A DNA stretch of 6,072 nucleotides from Actinomycetota bacterium. Its GTDB lineage: Bacteria > Actinomycetota > Acidimicrobiia > Acidimicrobiales > Microtrichaceae. The stretch is taken from contig JAFDWA010000761.1 in the NCBI GenBank assembly GCA_018268735.1, positions 1-6,072 on the forward strand, written 5' to 3'. Under the pieces are notes generated by a model. The model made no database searches. It saw only the letters and a program-made list of their open reading frames with translations, and had not been told where the DNA came from. Every line of letters starts with the position of its first letter. The stretch's first letter is position 1. Both the position numbers and the translations under genes were made by a program. This document shows positions 5,652-6,072 of this stretch, one piece after another.

Positions 5652-6072
5652 ATGACCGTTGACGCGGTGCTGCTCGGAGCGACGATGGCGCTGTCGCCGT
5701 TGGCCGTGCTCGCGTCGGTGCTGCTGCTGACGACGGAGCGCGGCACCGCGAAGGCGACCGCCTACGCCGTCGGCTGGGTGGTGGCCGTGGGGGCGATCGG
5801 AGCCGCCACGGTGCTAGCCGCCTCGCAGGTGCACGCGACTCCCGGAACCACCACGTCGACGGTCTCCGCGTGGCTGTACGTGGTTCTGGGAGTAGCGCTG
5901 GCCGGGTGGGCGATCCGGCGTCGGGTCGCGGAGCGCGAGGGTGTCCCCGAACCGACGTGGATGGGCCGGCTCGACGGCATGTCGCCGGTTGTGGCGCTCG
6001 GGTTCGGGCTGTTCATGCCGCCGTATGCGATCGCCGTCGCGGCCGTGAACTCGATCGTCCACGGCAACGGTG
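5652..6072 (+). CDS. GAP/Sap-like (SfLAP family) membrane transporter, N-terminal part (3' end outside window)
   Basis: The frame runs from ATG 5652 to the window edge, giving 140 residues and no stop. Helices are visible near 4-26, 36-58, 72-88 and 112-131. The pattern resembles the SfLAP/GAP family. It begins LLGATMALSPLAVLASVLLL, continues through a GW-containing second helix, then has a helix ending in a basic cluster (WAIRRRVAER), then a loop PTWMGRLDGMSPVVALGFG leading into the next helix. Mycobacterial members (Gap, Sap) are small six-helix inner-membrane proteins needed to bring glycopeptidolipids or sulfolipids to the cell surface. The cargo here is unknown. The residues at 123-125 (PPY) stand where a helix-breaking segment is expected. 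Family assignment is from pattern memory; a LysE/RhtB-like transporter is the main alternative. The gene lies 21 nt after the flippase-like fusion and probably shares its transcript. Confidence 0.65.
   Translation, partial: MTVDAVLLGATMALSPLAVLASVLLLTTERGTAKATAYAVGWVVAVGAIGAATVLAASQVHATPGTTTSTVSAWLYVVLGVALAGWAIRRRVAEREGVPEPTWMGRLDGMSPVVALGFGLFMPPYAIAVAAVNSIVHGNG

Overview
The window is high-GC DNA, very probably from an actinomycete (Actinomycetota). Four things point there. Start codons sit directly after TAnnnT -10 boxes, which suggests leaderless transcripts. The tRNA gene carries no encoded CCA. A GAP/SfLAP-type lipid transporter is present, and that family is known mainly from actinobacteria. 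An ABC1/UbiB kinase has extra membrane helices at its N-terminus. I cannot fix the genus. An acidimicrobial lineage is a guess.

Layout, all on the + strand. Bases 1-218 are the tail of an EAL-domain (cyclic-di-GMP phosphodiesterase-type) protein. Bases 225-908 encode a membrane PAP2-family phosphatase with a complete active site. It overlaps by 4 nt (GTGA) an ABC1/AarF/UbiB-family atypical kinase at 905-2839, so the two are probably translationally coupled. Bases 2840-3209 hold no protein gene. They contain a CAT-anticodon tRNA (2860-2932) that looks like the lysidine-type tRNA-Ile2 rather than tRNA-Met, and a tandem array of three 60-bp units (2971-3148). Bases 3210-5630 encode an 806-residue three-part membrane protein: a PAP2-like domain with no catalytic residues, a degenerate kinase-like domain, and a C-terminal LPG_synthase_TM (MprF-flippase-like) domain without any aminoacyl-transferase part. 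After 21 nt the window ends inside a gene resembling GAP/Sap lipid-addressing transporters (5652-6072, incomplete).

Taken together this looks like an envelope-lipid neighbourhood: a lipid-phosphate phosphatase, a lipid-linked atypical kinase, a flippase-like fusion and a lipid-exporter-like protein. The most interesting feature is the contrast between the intact PAP2 enzyme at 225-908 and the related but catalytically empty PAP2 domain at the front of the 3210-5630 protein, which is followed by a kinase fold that has also lost key residues. That protein may act as a sensor, scaffold or gated flippase rather than an enzyme. There is no sign of a phage-defence system, CRISPR array, transposase or integrase.
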